Source: an uncultured Gammaproteobacteria bacterium (GTDB taxonomy: Bacteria > Pseudomonadota > Gammaproteobacteria > Pseudomonadales > Ketobacteraceae). From it: a stretch of DNA of 64,000 bases. Positions 9,829 to 17,240 of this stretch are shown here, one piece after another. The position numbers and the translations under genes were made by a program. The number at the start of each line of letters is the position of its first letter. Position 1 is the stretch's first letter. The notes under the pieces are model-generated. The model was not told the origin of the DNA, made no database searches, and was given only the letters and a program-made list of their open reading frames with translations. Location: positions 1-64,000 of the forward strand of contig CAJXZM010000008.1 of the NCBI GenBank assembly GCA_913063125.1, read 5' to 3'.

Positions 9829-10172
9829 TTCGCTCTCCTCTTAAACAAAACAACTGCTGAATTCCCGCTAAACGGCTGCATCAGCTTGATCCGCAATGTG
9901 TTTGTCTGATCAATTTAGGTACTTTCCACCACTTATATTATTTCTTCGCATAGTCACTTAAGCAGCCTATCGACTTTCGCGATCGATAATTTTTCCGCAT
10001 GGTTATATATGGCTTCACTCTCACTCGAAGCCATATATAACCATGCGACGCACATGTGTACAATTCAATATATACTTAATCATGATATACTTAAAGTTAC
10101 CTATAGTTATCTATTGATTTCTATATTGTTAATCATGACAGTTTTACGGCTTATCCTAAAGAGAGCATCAAT
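9829..10172. other. Divergent intergenic region with large inverted repeat
   Basis: A 344-base region between the SRPBCC gene and the LysR gene. It is AT-rich, holds both promoters, and contains the perfect inverted repeat listed at 9996-10047. No small gene is supported. Confidence 0.6.
9996..10047. repeat. Perfect 21-bp inverted repeat with 10-base loop
   Basis: Arm 9996-10016 (CGCATGGTTATATATGGCTTC is its 21-base content, split here as CGCATGGTTATA then TATGGCTTC) is exactly complementary to 10027-10047 around a 10-base spacer. There is no T run on either side, so it does not look like an intrinsic terminator. It is far longer than a LysR operator (T-N11-A). It may be a cruciform, an RNA hairpin in the LysR leader, or a short mobile repeat. 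Confidence 0.85.
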
Positions 10173-11069
10173 GTGTCGAAATTTTCACAATACCGTATTT
10201 TCGTTGCCGTAGTTGAAACAGGAAGCATTGTAAACGCTGCTCGACAATTGAACTATTCGCCTCCCGCAATCAGTAAACAGATGGTGGCATTGGAAGAAAG
10301 TCTAAAAAAGCAATTATTTCACCGGTCTCATAAGAAAGTCCAAGTAACTGATGCAGGTAGAAAATTTTATCTACGATGCAAAGCTATCTTGGCAGATATA
10401 AAATCGGCCGAAGAAGACTTCGCATCTGAGCAAGATTTGATTAGCGGCGAACTTTCCATAGCCATGTCCAAATCAATATCTCGCTCATATATTTTCGATC
10501 TACTGTCTAAGTTCTCCCGCATCCATCCTGAGGTGAATTTTAGGATTGTTTTTAGTGATGATGTTCAAGACTTGTACGAAGATGATATAGATTTTGCGTT
10601 TAGGCTCGGAATCCTAACTGACAGTAGTCATATTGTCGCTTTACCGTTGACCAATACGCAGTTGGTTGCCTGTGCAACTCCCGACTATATAAGTCAATTT
10701 TGCAATCCAAAGACGATTGACGATGTAGGTAAAGGACGGGTTATATTGCCTCCAATCAATGAAATTTCAGAATCAATGCGGCGATATCTTAAAAAAATTG
10801 GGTTTTACGGTAATGACGTGCTTATCCATACAAGCGACGATATTGAAGCTATCTATCAGGCTGTTCGTTCCAATATGTGCATTGGATTTATGTTGGATAT
10901 TTCCATAGAAAGCGAGTTGAAAAACGGTGAATTTGTCACTGTTTTGAACAGTAGCAATCTACCTAAGAAGAAACTTAATTTGCTGTTTAAGAAAACAAAA
11001 TGGAAAAACAAAAAGCATGAAGCATTTAAGACATTTGTTAAACTGTATTTTTCAGAACTCAAACGTTAA
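10173..11069 (+). CDS. LysR-family transcriptional regulator
   Basis: A protein of 298 residues with a typical LysR layout. The N-terminal winged helix-turn-helix spans residues 1-60 (FVAVVETGSIVNAARQLNYS, then PPAISKQMVALEE), and the substrate-binding domain follows from about residue 90. The start is GTG with AAAGAGAG upstream; the ATG two bases earlier is out of frame. It is most like the LysR group with a short effector domain beginning SGELSIAMS. Its target is probably the divergent SRPBCC gene and its own promoter, by position only. A stem-loop terminator follows directly. Confidence 0.88.
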   Translation: MSKFSQYRIFVAVVETGSIVNAARQLNYSPPAISKQMVALEESLKKQLFHRSHKKVQVTDAGRKFYLRCKAILADIKSAEEDFASEQDLISGELSIAMSKSISRSYIFDLLSKFSRIHPEVNFRIVFSDDVQDLYEDDIDFAFRLGILTDSSHIVALPLTNTQLVACATPDYISQFCNPKTIDDVGKGRVILPPINEISESMRRYLKKIGFYGNDVLIHTSDDIEAIYQAVRSNMCIGFMLDISIESELKNGEFVTVLNSSNLPKKKLNLLFKKTKWKNKKHEAFKTFVKLYFSELKR

Positions 11070-11074
11070 TAGTG

Positions 11075-11107
11075 GATAGTATTATATCTAACATTCCTAA
11101 TACTATC
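11075..11107 (+). terminator. Terminator after the LysR gene
   Basis: GATAGTATTA (11075-11084) and TAATACTATC (11098-11107) form a perfect 10-bp stem followed by TCTTTAG, starting six bases after the LysR stop codon. Confidence 0.65.
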
Positions 11108-11229
11108 TCTTTAGTTCCAATCATCGCATGTCCGCTTTGTCGAATTTCTAACAGGCTTAGGATAACCTCAGTTAGGCTGCTTTAGGTCTTGTATGATGAA
11201 CATCGCCGTATTTTTTTCATCATTTAAAC

Positions 11230-11400
11230 AAGTTATAGTGGGGCCCATACCTGCAGCAACAGGTATTCAGCATGGTAGACCGGTGCATGCCATGAGCAGA
11301 CAAAGTCTAGCCCGTTAACTAGCAAGGGCGCCATGCTGATCCTACTTTTTAACTCGAACAGTCGAATGGGCCTCGAGCCCGAATGTAGCAAGGGTGAGTT
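11230..11400 (+). ncRNA. Structured IS110 leader, candidate bridge RNA
   Basis: Non-coding stretch directly before the IS110 transposase start. TCAGCATGG (11267-11275) pairs with CCATGCTGA (11331-11339), enclosing further complementary segments (GCCC near 11310 with GGGC near 11326), and GGGCCTCGAGCCC follows near 11368. IS110-group elements encode a bridge RNA in the long region between the left end and the transposase gene. Position and folding fit, but the loops have not been matched to a target or donor. The region from 11108 to 11229 shows no gene; the element's left end must lie somewhere within it. Confidence 0.5.
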
Positions 11401-11766
11401 ATGAATACAACGTCTATTGCATACAAAAAAAGTACAGAACGTAACATCGGTATTGATGTCGGTAAAGACCAACTTGATATCTACATTTTGGAGCTTGAGC
11501 TACATTGGCAAGAAGAAAACAATCCCGAAGGTATCAAGCGATTAGACTCGAAATTGAACCGCTACAAATTAACCCAAGTGCTCGTTGAAGCTACCGGTGG
11601 CTATGAACGTGCGGTTATTGAAGCCAGCACTGAAAAGGTCCTACCCATCATTATCGTGCCTCCGGTAAAAGTCAGGGAATTCGCTAAAGCCCAAGGAATA
11701 CGCGCCAAAACAGACAAAATTGATGCCGGTCTGATCGCCTTATTAGCATCTAGCATTCTCCCGTGA
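11401..11766 (+). pseudogene. IS110-family transposase, N-terminal fragment
   Basis: The DEDD (RuvC-like) domain of an IS110 transposase is recognisable, with GIDVGKDQLD (first Asp), VEATGGYE (Glu) and KTDKIDA (paired Asp). The frame ends after 121 residues, whereas complete IS110 transposases have more than 300 and carry a C-terminal transposase_20 domain with a catalytic serine, absent here. Homology stops abruptly near 11766, where an IS6-family fragment on the other strand begins, so the element was truncated by insertion or deletion. AAGGGTGA precedes the ATG. Confidence 0.85.
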
Positions 11767-11978
11767 TCAGCTGGCCGTTTCTTCTTTTTATGGAAGGCTT
11801 TCTCAAGCTTCGGAGCGTCCTGAATAACCCATCGATTAAGTGTACTATGATCTATCTTGATACCGCGTTCAGCCATTATCTCCTTAATGTTTCGATAGCT
11901 GAGAGGGTATGCACAGTACCAACGGACACACTGAATAATGATCGATTGAGGAGTGTGTCGGCCTTTGAAGATGATCAT
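11767..11978 (-). pseudogene. IS6-family transposase, N-terminal fragment
   Basis: The reading frame from 11978 downward begins FKGRHTPQSIIIQCVRWY, followed by YPLSYRNIKEIMAERG and DHSTLNRWV, the N-terminal zinc/HTH region of IS6/IS26-type transposases. The match fades after KKKKRP near 11770 and the frame then runs antisense through the IS110 fragment, so the DDE catalytic domain is missing. Not functional. Confidence 0.85.
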
Positions 11979-12055
11979 GCATTACCCGGTTTGGTATGAT
12001 ATGGAAAGGTCATTCTACCCTGCGGCTCTCTGACATCACTGGATGCGACAGAACC
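11767..12055 (-). mobile_element. IS6-family 5' end remnant
   Basis: The remnant comprises the truncated transposase and the element's outer end. The tip at 12041-12055 reads GGTTCTGTCGCATCC on the minus strand, close to the GGTTCTGTTGCA-type inverted repeats of IS6 members. Directly beyond the tip lies a GGDEF gene fragment, so the element apparently inserted into a diguanylate cyclase gene. Confidence 0.7.
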
Positions 12056-12056
12056 T

Positions 12057-12234
12057 AACGAAGTGTTTTGACGTTACTACTCATATTACTAACAAAGATT
12101 CATGGAATACGGTGTTAGAACGTGCTGATAAGGCCCTATATACTGCAAAAAATTCAGGCCAGAATTGTGTTATTGTTGAATACGAACCAGATACGCTAAA
12201 GGAGGGCAGTAGCAGAACCGCAACTAAATCTTGA
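12057..12234 (+). pseudogene. GGDEF-domain (diguanylate cyclase) C-terminal fragment
   Basis: The frame contains LERADKALYTAKNSGQNCV, the characteristic end of GGDEF domains (ADxALYxAKxxGRNxV). The GGDEF signature itself and everything upstream are missing, replaced by the IS6 end that stops at 12055. About 58 residues remain. A disrupted gene fragment with no expected activity. Confidence 0.75.
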
Positions 12235-12300
12235 TAAGTCGACAATCGAGCACGCTAAGGAAGCGCGCCATGACCCGCTTTAAACCCATAGGGCTTCTCC

Positions 12301-12501
12301 ATGTCAGTAGAATGCAGATTGTCCAGTGACAATGGCGTGTTAACCATTAATAGCTCAACTCTGGCCATGTTATTTAATATGAGAGAAATCCTTGGCAAAG
12401 GCACAGACATATCTATTATTAATTGTCGACCTCAAGTTAGAAAGGTTCTTTCCTCATCGCGGTTTGGCCATGTAAACAGCTGTTGTTTAAGGCAGATATA
12501 G
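12301..12501 (+). CDS. Small STAS-like protein or fragment
   Basis: A frame of 66 residues. The middle, INSSTLAMLFNMREILGKG followed by IINCRPQVRKVL, resembles the conserved region of STAS domains (DSSGLALLL, then NCSPQVRKVL) found in anti-sigma antagonists and MlaB. A full STAS domain has about 95 residues and an N-terminal strand pair that is short here, and the phosphoacceptor-like Ser follows Asn rather than Asp. Its stop codon is directly followed by the ATG of the next gene. It could be a real small protein or a decayed remnant in this scrambled region. Confidence 0.35.
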   Translation: MSVECRLSSDNGVLTINSSTLAMLFNMREILGKGTDISIINCRPQVRKVLSSSRFGHVNSCCLRQI

Positions 12502-13320
12502 ATGACAATAAAAAGTGAATTGCTCTTAATATCAATCCTTTTGATAGCAAATGGCGCAAAAGCTAAAGAGCTGATTATAAATTTTTCTCCTGGCAATGCG
12601 GAGCCTTACGTATTCTTAGAAACGCAAGGTGATAACGTTATCCTTTCAAGCGGTATCCTTAAGGATTTAGCGGATGGGTTAGGTAAAGAAATGGGGGTTA
12701 CTGTCGTCTATCAAAAGCTCCCTAGAAAGAGACGGGCATCTGGGCTCGAAGAAGGACGAATTCATGGGGTTTGCATTTGGAACCCTCTTTGGGCAAGCAA
12801 TCCAGAAAATTATGATTGGTCAATACCGTTGTTCGAGGAGTCGGATTGGTTCGTCTTAAAAAAGGAAAATTCCTTCCCTGTTAAATCCTTTGACGATCTA
12901 AAGAGCAAACGATTAGGAACCATTCTTGGGTATTATTATGTTGGCTTAACGGATCACTTTAAACAAAATATTATCATTCGGGATGATGTTAATACGTTGA
13001 GTCAAAATTTTAAGAAATTGGACAATAATAGAATTGACGTGCTTATCGATTCCAATATTTTGATCGAGTATTATATGTTGCAAAAAAACTCTCGTGACCA
13101 GTATTCTATTGGAGAAAAAATAGCATCTAAGCACGATATATATTGCGGTTTTTCCAAAAAATCTCCATTCCCAATTTCTCAAATTAACGCTGCTTTTACG
13201 CGAATGAAAGAACGAGGGGATATCGAAAATATATTAATGAAATTCAGACGGTCTTGGGTTTCAGGGCAACGCACCAAAATCTCTAAAAAAACATTTCAGG
13301 AACATTCTCAGGCACAATAA
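12502..13320 (+). CDS. Periplasmic substrate-binding protein (SBP family 3-like)
   Basis: A protein of 272 residues with a clear signal peptide (LLLISILLIANGAKA, cleavage near residue 22). The rest follows the family 3 amino-acid-binding fold: GILKDLADGLGKEMG near residue 52, the first lobe, the FDDLKSKRLGTILGYYY hinge near residue 130, and the C-terminal FSKKSPFP segment with INAAFTRMKERGDIENIL. No ABC permease or ATPase is adjacent, so like many such proteins in gammaproteobacteria it may act as a sensor or an orphan binding protein. AAGG lies nine bases before the ATG. The ligand is unknown. Confidence 0.7.
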   Translation: MTIKSELLLISILLIANGAKAKELIINFSPGNAEPYVFLETQGDNVILSSGILKDLADGLGKEMGVTVVYQKLPRKRRASGLEEGRIHGVCIWNPLWASNPENYDWSIPLFEESDWFVLKKENSFPVKSFDDLKSKRLGTILGYYYVGLTDHFKQNIIIRDDVNTLSQNFKKLDNNRIDVLIDSNILIEYYMLQKNSRDQYSIGEKIASKHDIYCGFSKKSPFPISQINAAFTRMKERGDIENILMKFRRSWVSGQRTKISKKTFQEHSQAQ

Positions 13321-13583
13321 GCTAACCTTCAGTTTTTAAACCAATCACTTACTCAGAATCCTCATATTCGCTTATGCCCAGCTGAGCATAAGAAGGGTTC
13401 TGGGTTTAACCCCATCACCACAGTGTTCTTTGGGGTGTTTCTTTACATCATCAGAAATTACCGTGTGACGAATCCAACGCACTGCGTCGGCTGCAAGTTG
13501 TCAGCCGTATCCATTTCACTGGATTGGATTGTACGTAACTCTCAAGTTCAACTGTTTCATCGTAGGTATAACTGAGCTTTATT
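13321..13583. other. Intergenic region with hairpins
   Basis: No gene is seen. CTTATGC/GCATAAG around CCAGCTGA forms a hairpin extended by outer CAGAA-CC/GG-TTCTG pairs (about 13355-13400), and ACCCCA/TGGGGT near 13408-13436 is a second. Either could end transcription of the preceding binding-protein gene. Confidence 0.45.
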
Positions 13584-13666
13584 GATCATGGGTTAATCAG
13601 TTTGATAGGGTTGTGAAATATTAGTCTACCATGCGGTTCCCCGACTCCTTTGGATGCAACCCAACC
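13584..13666 (-). mobile_element. IS6-family terminal relic, 83 bp
   Basis: This stretch aligns without gaps, over exactly 83 bases, with 11973-12055 (the IS6 5' end including its start codon and terminal repeat). By manual count about 57 of 83 positions agree. The tip reads GGTTGGGTTGCATCC on the minus strand (13652-13666). The adjoining transposase frame is not recognisable, so only the outer end survives. Same orientation as the first remnant. Confidence 0.65.
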
Positions 13667-13667
13667 G

Positions 13668-13701
13668 TTTAAACTCACTATTTATAAATAGTGAGTTTAA
13701 A
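13668..13701. repeat. Perfect 34-bp palindrome
   Basis: The half-site TTTAAACTCACTATTTA (13668-13684) is followed without a spacer by its exact reverse complement (13685-13701). It sits one base beyond the IS6 relic tip and about 50 bases before the cobalamin riboswitch. It could be a terminator isolating the btu operon, an operator, or an insertion scar. Confidence 0.85.
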
Positions 13702-13744
13702 ATTGTTACCTTTCACATTTGACATTTATGATAAAAAACATACA

Positions 13745-13965
13745 ATCTCGCCCCATGCAATGAGTTCTCTCGCATCAATTTGATGTATAGGGAGATGAAA
13801 AAGGGAATACGGTGTGAATCCGTAACTGTCCTCGCAACTGTATACACTTAGCCAATTTCCATAGGGCCACTGTTTTGTTTTAACAAAATGGGAAGGCGGA
13901 AACGAGCGTTGAGGTGTAAGTCAGGAGACCTGCTTTTGCTAATCGTTACTGTGCCATAGAGCGAG
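13745..13965 (+). promoter_or_regulatory. Cobalamin (adenosylcobalamin-type) riboswitch
   Basis: Conserved core elements appear in order: AAAAAGGGAA, CGGTGTGAATCCG, CTGTCCTCGCAACTGT, GGGAAGGC (about 13890), then the B12 box GTAAGTCAGGAGACCTGC at 13916-13933. The boundaries are approximate. It precedes btuB by about 200 bases and would shut off btuB and probably the whole btu operon when cobalamin is plentiful. Downstream, CGTTGCAG (13987-13994) pairs with CTGCAACG (14029-14036) around an inner TGAACA/TGTTCA stem, a plausible part of the expression platform. There is no long T tract, so control may be at translation. Confidence 0.95.
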
Positions 13966-14173
13966 GTCTCTTTGTGGGCGGATCACCGTTGCAGTGGCGT
14001 GAACATGATACTTAGTGTTCATTAATCGCTGCAACGAGAATCAAAACCTCTCCGTACATCAGAAGTAATTCTATTTTTTGGATGCATCCATTGAATGATG
14101 CATGCTGAATTTATGTGCTGATATGTTTCGTATTTGTTGCAGCTCTTTATTAGCCAATAAATAGGATCTTAGC

Positions 14174-16117
14174 ATGAGAAGAAGTATTTTAGCCGTTTTA
14201 GCATCGGCTGCTTCCGTTGTACTTGCTACATTTTTACCCCTTCAGGCAAATGCCTCAGAAAAATCAGAAGAAATTGTTGTGGTGGGATCAACAACACCGA
14301 CTGAAAGTTTCAAGCTTGGAAACAGTATTAGTGTACTGGATGCTTCTGCTATTGACGATATTGGTGTCGAATATGCAGCCGATATTTTTCGTCATATTTC
14401 AGGCATAGCGGTTAATCGTACCGGTGGGCAAGGAGGGCTTACTCAAATACGCATACGGGGTGCAGAAGGAAATCATGTGCTGGTGTTGATTGATGGTATT
14501 GAGGTAGCGGCGGCAGGAAGTGGAGAGTTCGATTTTGCCTCTTTACTGGCAGCGGATATTGAAAAAATTGAAGTGTTGCGCGGGGCGCAAAGTGGGCTTT
14601 ATGGTTCCAACGCAACGGCTGGTGTTATTAGCATCACTACCAGGGGGGCTAGCAAGGGTGGAGAGTTTTCTCTGAGTGCAGAGAAGGGTTCTAATAATAC
14701 TGAGCAGCTCGCAGTTTCAATGGCTGGCGGCGATGATGTCGTGAGTGGGCGTTTGAATGTGACCTACCGAGAGTCTGAATTTGATCTCTCTACCGATGAT
14801 TCTGTGATCGGTAGAGAGGATGATAGCGATAAAATATTAGCAATCAGTGCCGGGGGAGAGTGGAGTGTCAATAAGCACCTTTCCTTTGATGCGCATGCAC
14901 GATATAACGAAAATAAAACAGAAAGTGATGGTTTCGATTTTACCGGTGGAGCACTTCAGGGCTTGGCTATTGATGACGATAGCACATCAGATGATACGGG
15001 TTTTTCTATTGGTGCTAATACCAACGTATCGTTGCTTGATGGTAAGTCACTGACGAAGATTTCTGTGTCATCAACAAAAAATGAAACTGAAGTATATTCC
15101 GCTGCACCCAGAGGCAATGAGTCTTCACGGGCTGGGTATTCAATGCAAACGACGTGGATATTTGATGCGGGTGTGTATGCTAAAAATCAAACCACAGTCT
15201 TTGGCCAGCGAGAGGAAGAGACTTACCGTAATACTGAACCCTCAAGCCCTGAGCAAGAAGCTGAACAAGAAAGGAACCTTACCGGTTTCGGATTAGAGCA
15301 TCGTTTGGAGCTTTGGGATAGAGTATTTCTTTCAGGTGTTCTTCGTCGAGACAATAACGATGCCTTTGAAGACGAGGTAACCTACTCTACCAGTATTGCA
15401 TATCTTATAAGGGATTCTGGAACACGAATTCATACTAGTTATGGAAAAGGTGTGACCAACCCCTCTTTCACTGAACAGTTTGGTTATTTTCCTGGTAAGT
15501 TCAAAGGCAACCGGAACCTTAAACCTGAGAAATCCAAAGGGGGCGACATTGGTGTAGAACAAAGTTTTATGAATCATGACTTAGTATTTGATCTTACGTA
15601 TTTTAACGCCAAGCTAGATGACGAAATCGTTGGGTTTTATAATGTCATAGATTCCTTAAGTACATCGGTGAATTCTGCAGATGAGAGCAAACGTCAGGGG
15701 GCAGAATTTATGGCCAGTTACAACGCTTCCTCTGGCTTAAGTCTCAATGGAACATACACATATACCCACTCAGCAGACGATGATGGTAGAGAAGTGCGCA
15801 GACCATTACATATTGCAAGCTTAAGCGCGGCGTATCGGTTCTTTGATGATAACGCTAAGGTGGCGGTCAATTGGGTTTATAACGGTTCGATGTTTGATAA
15901 TGACTTTCGTAACTTTTATACAAACGAATTTAAGGCTGATAAAACCAAGTTGGCAAGTTACCAAGTTGTTAACATCAACGGTAGTTTTCAGGTAAATAAC
16001 AACGTGAGATTATTTGCTAGGGTTGATAATTTATTTGATGAAGACTACGAAGAGGTTATTGGCTATCAAACACCGGGTGTTGGTTACTACACGGGTATTC
16101 GCCTAACGTTTAAGTAA
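14174..16117 (+). CDS. btuB: TonB-dependent vitamin B12 receptor BtuB
   Basis: A protein of 647 residues that imports cobalamin across the outer membrane using TonB energy. A signal peptide covers residues 1-27 (ending QANA), and a TonB box-like EEIVVVGS follows. The plug domain includes IRGAEGNHVLVLIDG and VLRGAQSGLYGSNATAG, and the C-terminus ends in the barrel signature NLFDEDYEEVIGYQ then YYTGIRLTFK with a terminal aromatic two residues before the end. The size matches BtuB (about 600-650). The substrate assignment rests on the cobalamin riboswitch just upstream and the btuFCD-type genes downstream. AGGA precedes the ATG. First gene of the operon. Confidence 0.93.
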   Translation: MRRSILAVLASAASVVLATFLPLQANASEKSEEIVVVGSTTPTESFKLGNSISVLDASAIDDIGVEYAADIFRHISGIAVNRTGGQGGLTQIRIRGAEGNHVLVLIDGIEVAAAGSGEFDFASLLAADIEKIEVLRGAQSGLYGSNATAGVISITTRGASKGGEFSLSAEKGSNNTEQLAVSMAGGDDVVSGRLNVTYRESEFDLSTDDSVIGREDDSDKILAISAGGEWSVNKHLSFDAHARYNENKTESDGFDFTGGALQGLAIDDDSTSDDTGFSIGANTNVSLLDGKSLTKISVSSTKNETEVYSAAPRGNESSRAGYSMQTTWIFDAGVYAKNQTTVFGQREEETYRNTEPSSPEQEAEQERNLTGFGLEHRLELWDRVFLSGVLRRDNNDAFEDEVTYSTSIAYLIRDSGTRIHTSYGKGVTNPSFTEQFGYFPGKFKGNRNLKPEKSKGGDIGVEQSFMNHDLVFDLTYFNAKLDDEIVGFYNVIDSLSTSVNSADESKRQGAEFMASYNASSGLSLNGTYTYTHSADDDGREVRRPLHIASLSAAYRFFDDNAKVAVNWVYNGSMFDNDFRNFYTNEFKADKTKLASYQVVNINGSFQVNNNVRLFARVDNLFDEDYEEVIGYQTPGVGYYTGIRLTFK

Positions 16118-16175
16118 GCAATCAGAAAAAACAAACCAAAAAACTAAGCAGGTGCGCATTGTGCTTTATTAACTT

Positions 16176-17240
16176 TTGGTTCGTTTCTTTGTTCAGACCA
16201 CAATAGATATTTCAAGAGGAGTTTGTATTAATACACGAGTCGTTGTGACATTTGTCGCTATTGTCTTTGTTGTTGTGGGTTCGACATGTTTTATTAACAT
16301 GCCCCTAAATCTGTGGTTGGTAATGGCGGGTGGGTTATCGGAAACGGTTGTTGAAGTTGATGAAATGAGTGGGGGCTTTCCCCTTCGTATCATTGATCCC
16401 GCCGGTCGTAGCATGACAATCAAGCAACCACCTAAGCGTATTGTTTCTGCCACCTTGGCTGGCGATGAAATGCTAATGAAATTAGTTGACCAAGAAAAAG
16501 TAAAAAGCGTGACCTATTTAGTTGATCAGCCTGCATATCCACATGTAAATGGATTCTATGATGCTTCCATACTGCGAAATCATGCAGGAATAGAAGAAAT
16601 TCTATCTGTGGAACCGGATCTTGTTTTAATCGCGTCTTACAGTAATGCCGCGAGTGTTGAAATGTTATTAGCTACCGGAATTCCGCTTATTCGCATTGCA
16701 CATTACAACAGTCATAAAGATTTACGTCGTAATGTTCGGGTGTTGTCTCGAGTTCTTGGTGTTCAAATTAAGGGCGAAAGATGGATTTCGGACATGGATA
16801 AAAAAATTGAACTCGTTAAAAATCGAGTCAAGAGTCAACCAAAACCCCGCGTTTTATATTACAGCACGGGAGGCATAACGAGAGCGCCTGGCACGTTAAT
16901 GGACGAATCTATTGGTTATGCGGGTGGATATAACGTGTTAGCAGAAACAGGGCTGACGGGTTATACCAGTATTTCTAAAGAATTGGCAATTTCTCTTTTG
17001 CCTGATGTGATTTTGCTGGATGACCGGATGTTGAAGGAGCAGGGTGAGGGACAAAAGCTATTGTTGGATGACCCTGCATGGGCCGATGTGCCTGCCGTTA
17101 AAAATAAGCGCGTTTATAGTGAGCGAAACTCGCTGTTGCTATCGGTAACACCTGCGCGGGTAGAAGCGTTAGAGCAGCTTGCTCGTTGGTTGCATCCTGC
17201 AGTATTTGACAATCTTGCTAACACGGAGTCACCATTGTGA
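16176..17240 (+). CDS. btuF: Cobalamin ABC transporter periplasmic binding protein BtuF
   Basis: A helical-backbone (FecB/BtuF class) binding protein that delivers cobalamin to BtuCD. It contains the opening RIVSATLAGDEMLMKL, GIEEILSVEPDLVL, the long connecting helix near the middle, and the closing helix ARVEALEQLARWLHP. A hydrophobic N-terminus serves as signal or anchor. The start is uncertain. The longest frame opens with TTG at 16176, but the only good ribosome-binding site is AAGAGGAG at 16214-16221, which points to ATT at 16227 or a nearby codon; no ATG lies in reach. The stop overlaps the GTG start of btuC by four bases. Confidence 0.85.
   Translation: MVRFFVQTTIDISRGVCINTRVVVTFVAIVFVVVGSTCFINMPLNLWLVMAGGLSETVVEVDEMSGGFPLRIIDPAGRSMTIKQPPKRIVSATLAGDEMLMKLVDQEKVKSVTYLVDQPAYPHVNGFYDASILRNHAGIEEILSVEPDLVLIASYSNAASVEMLLATGIPLIRIAHYNSHKDLRRNVRVLSRVLGVQIKGERWISDMDKKIELVKNRVKSQPKPRVLYYSTGGITRAPGTLMDESIGYAGGYNVLAETGLTGYTSISKELAISLLPDVILLDDRMLKEQGEGQKLLLDDPAWADVPAVKNKRVYSERNSLLLSVTPARVEALEQLARWLHPAVFDNLANTESPL

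Noticed and set aside
10009-10212. 67-residue ORF in front of LysR
   Set aside because: It starts inside the inverted repeat, has no ribosome-binding site, overlaps the LysR start and has no recognisable composition.
11233-11472. 79-residue minus-strand ORF over the IS110 leader
   Set aside because: It is antisense to the structured leader and the transposase start; its length is explained by the fold-rich sequence rather than by coding.
13360-13420. Integron attC-like site (GTTTAAC beside a hairpin)
   Set aside because: A core-like heptamer is present, but the matching inverse core and the paired L/R boxes are not found and there is no integrase or cassette.
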